Part shown: piece after piece, positions 6,053-7,704 of the stretch
Layout: each line of letters begins with the position of its first letter
Numbering within the stretch: the first letter of the stretch is position 1
Origin: an uncultured Oscillospiraceae bacterium
GTDB lineage: Bacteria; Bacillota; Clostridia; Oscillospirales; JAAYXM01
Assembly (NCBI GenBank): GCA_934646115.1
Contig: CAKUEM010000068.1
Coordinates: forward strand, 1-7,704
Direction: 5' to 3'
Length of the DNA: 7,704 bases
Made by a program: the position numbers and the translations under genes
Notes under the pieces: model-generated
The model's database searches: none
What the model saw: the letters and a program-made list of their open reading frames with translations, nothing else
What the model was told of the DNA's origin: nothing

Positions 6053-6087
6053 CCGCCGCGCCGTATAGCATGCGGCGCGGCGGTTTT
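6053..6087 (+). terminator. Terminator of the antiporter gene
   Basis: An 11-bp perfect stem pairs CCGCCGCGCCG (6053-6063) with CGGCGCGGCGG (6073-6083). The loop has 9 nt and TTTT follows. It lies 14 bases after the antiporter stop. The minus-strand lipoprotein gene ends just beyond it, so the two genes converge here. Confidence 0.88.
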
Positions 6088-6117
6088 GCATTCAGCTCAT
6101 CCATTCGCTGCAACCGT

Positions 6118-6456
6118 TCATCCGACCGGGGCTTTTGCATCCTTTGCGTTTTTAAACACCTCAATTATCCCCCCTGCCGGATCTGTTTTATCCTCCGGTT
6201 GTTCCAATCTGGTGTCGGCAAAATTTACTTTGCTCGTATATTGGTTGGGTCTTCCAAGCAAGTGATTTGTGTCCGTCTCTTCGGTGTACACAATTATGTT
6301 CTTCATTTCAAGCCCGCTTACCTGCAGTGCAATAGCCAGATCATATGCATTAAACTGTTTTTCATCTGCCTCCCCACATCCGGCAAATAACCCAAGCGTC
6401 ATGATTGCCGCAAGCAACGCGCAAACAGTTTTTTTACAGCGATCCCCTCCGCGCAA
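6118..6456 (-). CDS. Small lipoprotein gene, apparently decaying
   Basis: The open frame encodes 112 residues with a lipoprotein signal: KK at 8-9, a hydrophobic stretch, and the lipobox LFAGC (23-27), so the mature product would be membrane-anchored from Cys27. The body (YDLAIALQ...LLGRPNQYTSKVNFAD...GGIIEVFKNAKDAK) resembles small Clostridia lipoproteins of unknown function. Both ends look damaged. The only upstream start is TTG 6456, which precedes rather than follows the ribosome binding site GGAGGGG (6444-6450). At the expected start distance the sequence reads GTA AAA AAA CTG TTT GCG (V-KKLFA) in another frame. At the 3' end, removing one base from the GGGG run at 6128-6131 replaces the stop with ARSDERLQRMDELNAK. 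It may be a pseudogene or carry sequencing errors. Confidence 0.7.
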   Translation of the reverse strand: MRGGDRCKKTVCALLAAIMTLGLFAGCGEADEKQFNAYDLAIALQVSGLEMKNIIVYTEETDTNHLLGRPNQYTSKVNFADTRLEQPEDKTDPAGGIIEVFKNAKDAKAPVG

Positions 6457-6469
6457 AATTTACGCCATT

Positions 6470-6498
6470 ATCATGGCATGAACAGACGTGCAAGTCAA
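6470..6498 (-). promoter_or_regulatory. Probable promoter of the lipoprotein gene
   Basis: On the minus strand, -35 TTGACT (6493-6498) is followed after 17 bases by CATGAT (6470-6475), with TGC before it as an extended -10. The start would be near 6463, upstream of the ribosome binding site at 6444-6450. This argues that translation was meant to start after that site, not at TTG 6456. The -35 lies at the edge of the 72-base repeat. Confidence 0.5.
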
Positions 6499-6566
6499 CC
6501 TATAATTTCCCGTCTCCCATTAAAACACGTTCCAGTTCTCGCAGTCTTTCCCGCTCGGCTCTTGAG
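6495..6566 (-). repeat. 72-base direct repeat, copy A
   Basis: It matches 7086-7157 in the same orientation with about four differences in 72 bases. The repeat carries the 3' end of a small charged ORF plus the GTTGA of the following promoter -35. Copy A is directly upstream of the lipoprotein gene. Confidence 0.95.
6500..6566 (-). pseudogene. 3' fragment of a second copy of the small charged ORF
   Basis: On the minus strand this encodes SRAERERLRELERVLMGDGKL and a TAG stop. The intact copy ending at 7091 has the same 21 residues with two changes (Q for R, I for V). Homology ends at 6566. A few codons further upstream the frame is closed by a TAA, and no start is available. It is a truncated paralogue left by duplication. 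Confidence 0.8.
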
Positions 6567-6596
6567 GGCGGTTTTTAAAATGTTTTTTGCATAGAA

Positions 6597-6622
6597 AAGG
6601 CACACCGTATTTGGTGTGCCTT
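6597..6622 (-). terminator. Terminator of the unknown membrane-tail gene
   Basis: AAGGCACACC (6597-6606) and GGTGTGCCTT (6613-6622) form a perfect 10-bp stem with a 6-nt loop. On the minus strand TTTTC follows the stem. On the plus strand TTAAATTTT follows, so it may work both ways. It lies 18 bases past the stop at 6641. Confidence 0.85.
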
Positions 6623-6640
6623 AAATTTTGTTGCAAGATA

Positions 6641-7027
6641 TTACACAAACAAATTGGATAGCGCAGACAAGGATGCGATAGATAATATAGCAGCAACACC
6701 GGTTGCAATCAGCGTCCCAACGATACACCATTTAATAACTTTGAGATCACGCGCCGACCGTTCGCGAACAGATACAACATAATCTTCTCTCAAAGATGAA
6801 TCATAGCATATCACCTTTCCGCATTCTATTTTATATCCGCGCATGTTCAACTCGTCAACGGCTAATTTGCGGTTTTCCTGATATGTCTCTTTTACTGCAT
6901 TTCGATCGGTTGCGTCCGGGAAGTATTGTGAAGCGCGTTCGAAAGCATCATCACTGTTGTCCTCAATGATTTCTTTTAGCTCCCAGATTGTTGAATTTTT
7001 AATTTTCGCTTCGCTTATCTTATCCAT
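6641..7027 (-). CDS. Unknown protein with C-terminal membrane segment
   Basis: I do not recognise this 128-residue protein. Residues 1-95 are charged and mostly helical in character (acidic DNSDDAFE at 23-30, basic RERSAR at 87-92) and contain Cys residues near IECGKVICYD (about 67-76). Residues 97-128 (starting VIKWCIVGTL) are hydrophobic to the end, with no signal peptide at the front. The topology is therefore cytosolic with a tail anchor, or a hairpin at the membrane. The start is ATG 7027, 7 nt after GGAGG in a GGGGAGGG tract (about 7032-7040). It has a private promoter (7061-7089) and terminator (6597-6622). The DNA is more A+T-rich than the housekeeping genes to the left. The gene is bracketed by the 72-base direct repeat, which suggests it was inserted or duplicated as a unit. 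Confidence 0.85.
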   Translation of the reverse strand: MDKISEAKIKNSTIWELKEIIEDNSDDAFERASQYFPDATDRNAVKETYQENRKLAVDELNMRGYKIECGKVICYDSSLREDYVVSVRERSARDLKVIKWCIVGTLIATGVAAILSIASLSALSNLFV

Positions 7028-7060
7028 GTCTTACCCTCCCCAAATAGTAATATTTTCTAT

Positions 7061-7089
7061 ATCATACCATGAAGAGGCTTTAATTTCAA
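7061..7089 (-). promoter_or_regulatory. Promoter of the unknown membrane-tail gene
   Basis: On the minus strand, -35 TTGAAA (7084-7089) and -10 TATGAT (7061-7066) are 17 bases apart, with extended TGG before the -10. The -35 straddles the end of repeat copy B and begins directly after the stop codon of the upstream ORF (7091-7093). The start site would be near 7054, with a leader of about 27 nt. Confidence 0.82.
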
Positions 7090-7157
7090 CTTATAATTTC
7101 CCGTCTCCCATTAAAATACGTTCCAGTTCTCGCAGTCTTTCCTGTTCGGCTCTTGAG
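7086..7157 (-). repeat. 72-base direct repeat, copy B
   Basis: This is the partner of 6495-6566. It holds the last 21 codons of the small charged ORF and half of the next promoter's -35. The 519 bases between the copies contain exactly one gene with its -10, leader and terminator. Confidence 0.95.
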
Positions 7158-7342
7158 TACGGGAGCTTGTGAAGCTCTTTCATTTTCCGGTAAAATTCCT
7201 TCTGTTCTCTGGACATGCCGTCCGGAATGTCCATGCTGCGGTATCCCATGATTTTAACAAATTCATTGTCATTGCGCAGCGCCCGCGCTGACTTTCGATG
7301 CCACAGAAAAAGCACCCGCGTCACCTTTCGGCGGCGCTGCAT
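7091..7342 (-). CDS. Small charged ORF, probably with repeat-derived 5' end
   Basis: The frame is open from ATG 7342 to TAA 7091-7093 (83 residues), but the true start is unclear. No ribosome binding site precedes ATG 7342 or the internal ATGs at 7249, 7234 and 7216. The first 25 or so residues are Arg-rich and fall in the GC-rich 40-base repeat array, so they are probably not part of the original protein. From about MGYRSMDIPDG (ATG 7249, 52 residues) the composition is that of a real protein: charged, helical (REQKEFYRKMKELHK, then a Leu/Glu/Arg helix) and ending GDGKL. The last 21 residues recur in the fragment at 6500-6566, which supports an expressed ancestor. I do not recognise the family. 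It may be the C-terminal remainder of a longer gene truncated by the repeats. Confidence 0.55.
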   Translation of the reverse strand: MQRRRKVTRVLFLWHRKSARALRNDNEFVKIMGYRSMDIPDGMSREQKEFYRKMKELHKLPYSRAEQERLRELERILMGDGKL

Positions 7343-7366
7343 TGTCGAAACAGCGCTCGTGCTTCC

Positions 7367-7403
7367 CTCTCGCGCATTTCACCGCCGAAAAGGCATCCGC
7401 ACT
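7367..7403 (+). repeat. 37-base direct repeat (partner 7667-7703)
   Basis: Bases 7367-7403 and 7667-7703 are identical except at one position (T7379 versus C7679). They are exactly 300 bases apart and contain CTCTCGCGCATT and CACCGCCGAAAAGGCATCCG. This is by far the best conserved pair in the array, so part of the array was duplicated recently as a longer block. Confidence 0.95.
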
Positions 7404-7416
7404 TCCCCGGCGGCGC

Positions 7417-7461
7417 GGGAAAGAGCGCTCACGCTCTTTTCCCCTCGACTATGTTTTTTTC
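7417..7461 (+). terminator. Hairpin followed by T-run inside the repeat array
   Basis: GGGAAAGAGCG pairs with CGCTCTTTTCCC (one bulged T) around the loop CTCA, spanning 7417-7443. A run of seven T lies about 10 bases later. The distance is longer than usual for a terminator, so termination is uncertain. Confidence 0.35.
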
Positions 7462-7473
7462 TCTATAAGCGCA

Positions 7474-7502
7474 GCCCCCTGTCAAACGACAGGGGGCATT
7501 TT
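7474..7502 (+). terminator. Strong terminator-like hairpin with no upstream gene
   Basis: GCCCCCTGTC (7474-7483) pairs perfectly with GACAGGGGGC (7488-7497) around loop AAAC, followed by ATTTT. It has the form of an intrinsic terminator for plus-strand transcription, yet no plus-strand gene precedes it in the window. It interrupts the 40-base array between its better conserved units. Confidence 0.6.
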
Positions 7503-7704
7503 CGCGCCCGCGCGCACCACGCGTGAAAAATCTCGCGCGGTGCATTTCTGAAATAGCGCGCGCGTTACTCTCCCCGGCGCGGTGCGCCCTCGAAATAGCA
7601 CCGACACTCCCGCGCGAAAAATCTCGCGCAGCGAATCGCTGAAGCAGTACCTGCGCTGCCCTCTGGCTCTCGCGCATTCCACCGCCGAAAAGGCATCCGC
7701 ACTC

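Larger units (their letters stand above)
7300..7704. repeat. Degenerate tandem array, unit about 40 bases
   Basis: The core GAAA(T/C/A)AGC(A/G)C(C)CG, followed by a CT-rich then CGCGC-rich part, recurs with GAAA or its variant at about 7306, 7347, 7387, 7550, 7591, 7640 (GAAG) and 7687. Spacings are 41, 40, 163 (about four units), 41, 49 and 47. Other shared pieces are GCGYGAAAAATCTCGCGC at 7521-7538 and 7612-7629. The array enters the 5' part of the ORF to its left and continues past the window edge. It has no CRISPR character: no constant repeat and no unique spacers. Confidence 0.7.

Noticed and set aside
6495..7157. Possible insertion sequence or integron-like cassette
   Set aside because: There is no transposase or integrase and no terminal inverted repeats. 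The repeats are direct and partly coding, so recombination or duplication is a better reading than a classical mobile element.
7429..7682. Minus-strand ORFs in the terminal array
   Set aside because: They cover a perfect terminator-like hairpin and degenerate repeats, and have no start signals.
7300..7704. Possible CRISPR array
   Set aside because: The units are diverged throughout and directly abutting, with no constant repeat separated by unique equal-length spacers and no cas genes nearby.

Overview
The window looks like a chromosomal segment of a fairly GC-rich Clostridia-type Firmicute, plausibly a gut Oscillospiraceae relative. This rests on strong AGGAGG-type ribosome binding sites, probable TTG starts, near-consensus sigma-A promoters with 17-base spacers and extended TGn -10 elements, a lipobox protein, and the protein families present. 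The taxonomic placement is inference.

Layout. Bases 1-467 hold two divergent tRNA genes: tRNA-Val(UAC) on the minus strand and tRNA-Ser(GGA) on the plus strand. Each has a near-perfect promoter, and A-tract and GC-rich DNA lies between them. Two related terminator hairpins follow tRNA-Ser, then about 190 bases with no convincing gene. Bases 890-1938 are a two-gene unit with its own promoter: a cytidine-deaminase-fold enzyme and a LOG-type nucleotide phosphoribohydrolase, both suggesting base or nucleotide salvage. Just downstream lies a 69-base duplicated piece of the LOG gene, joined in frame to what looks like a thioredoxin C-terminus. A terminator ends this region. Bases 2289-3853 form a second unit: an MmcQ/YjbR-like protein, a single-domain EamA transporter and a YoaK/DUF1275 membrane protein. 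About 500 GC-rich bases without a gene follow, carrying a recurring short motif. Bases 4350-6087 are a monocistronic CPA1 antiporter with C-terminal TrkA_C domains, complete with promoter and terminator.

From about 6100 to 7300 the DNA is visibly richer in A+T and all genes are on the minus strand. They are a damaged small lipoprotein gene, a 128-residue protein of unknown function with a C-terminal membrane segment, and a small charged ORF. A 72-base direct repeat brackets the unknown gene, its promoter -10 and its terminator, so this looks like a duplication or insertion cassette in an accessory locus. The last 400 bases are a degenerate tandem array with a period of about 40 bases that runs off the window.

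The first three quarters are ordinary housekeeping and transport genes. The parts worth attention are the repeat-bracketed cassette, the chimeric relic behind the LOG gene, and the terminal array. I see no CRISPR array, transposase, rRNA gene or recognisable defence system.
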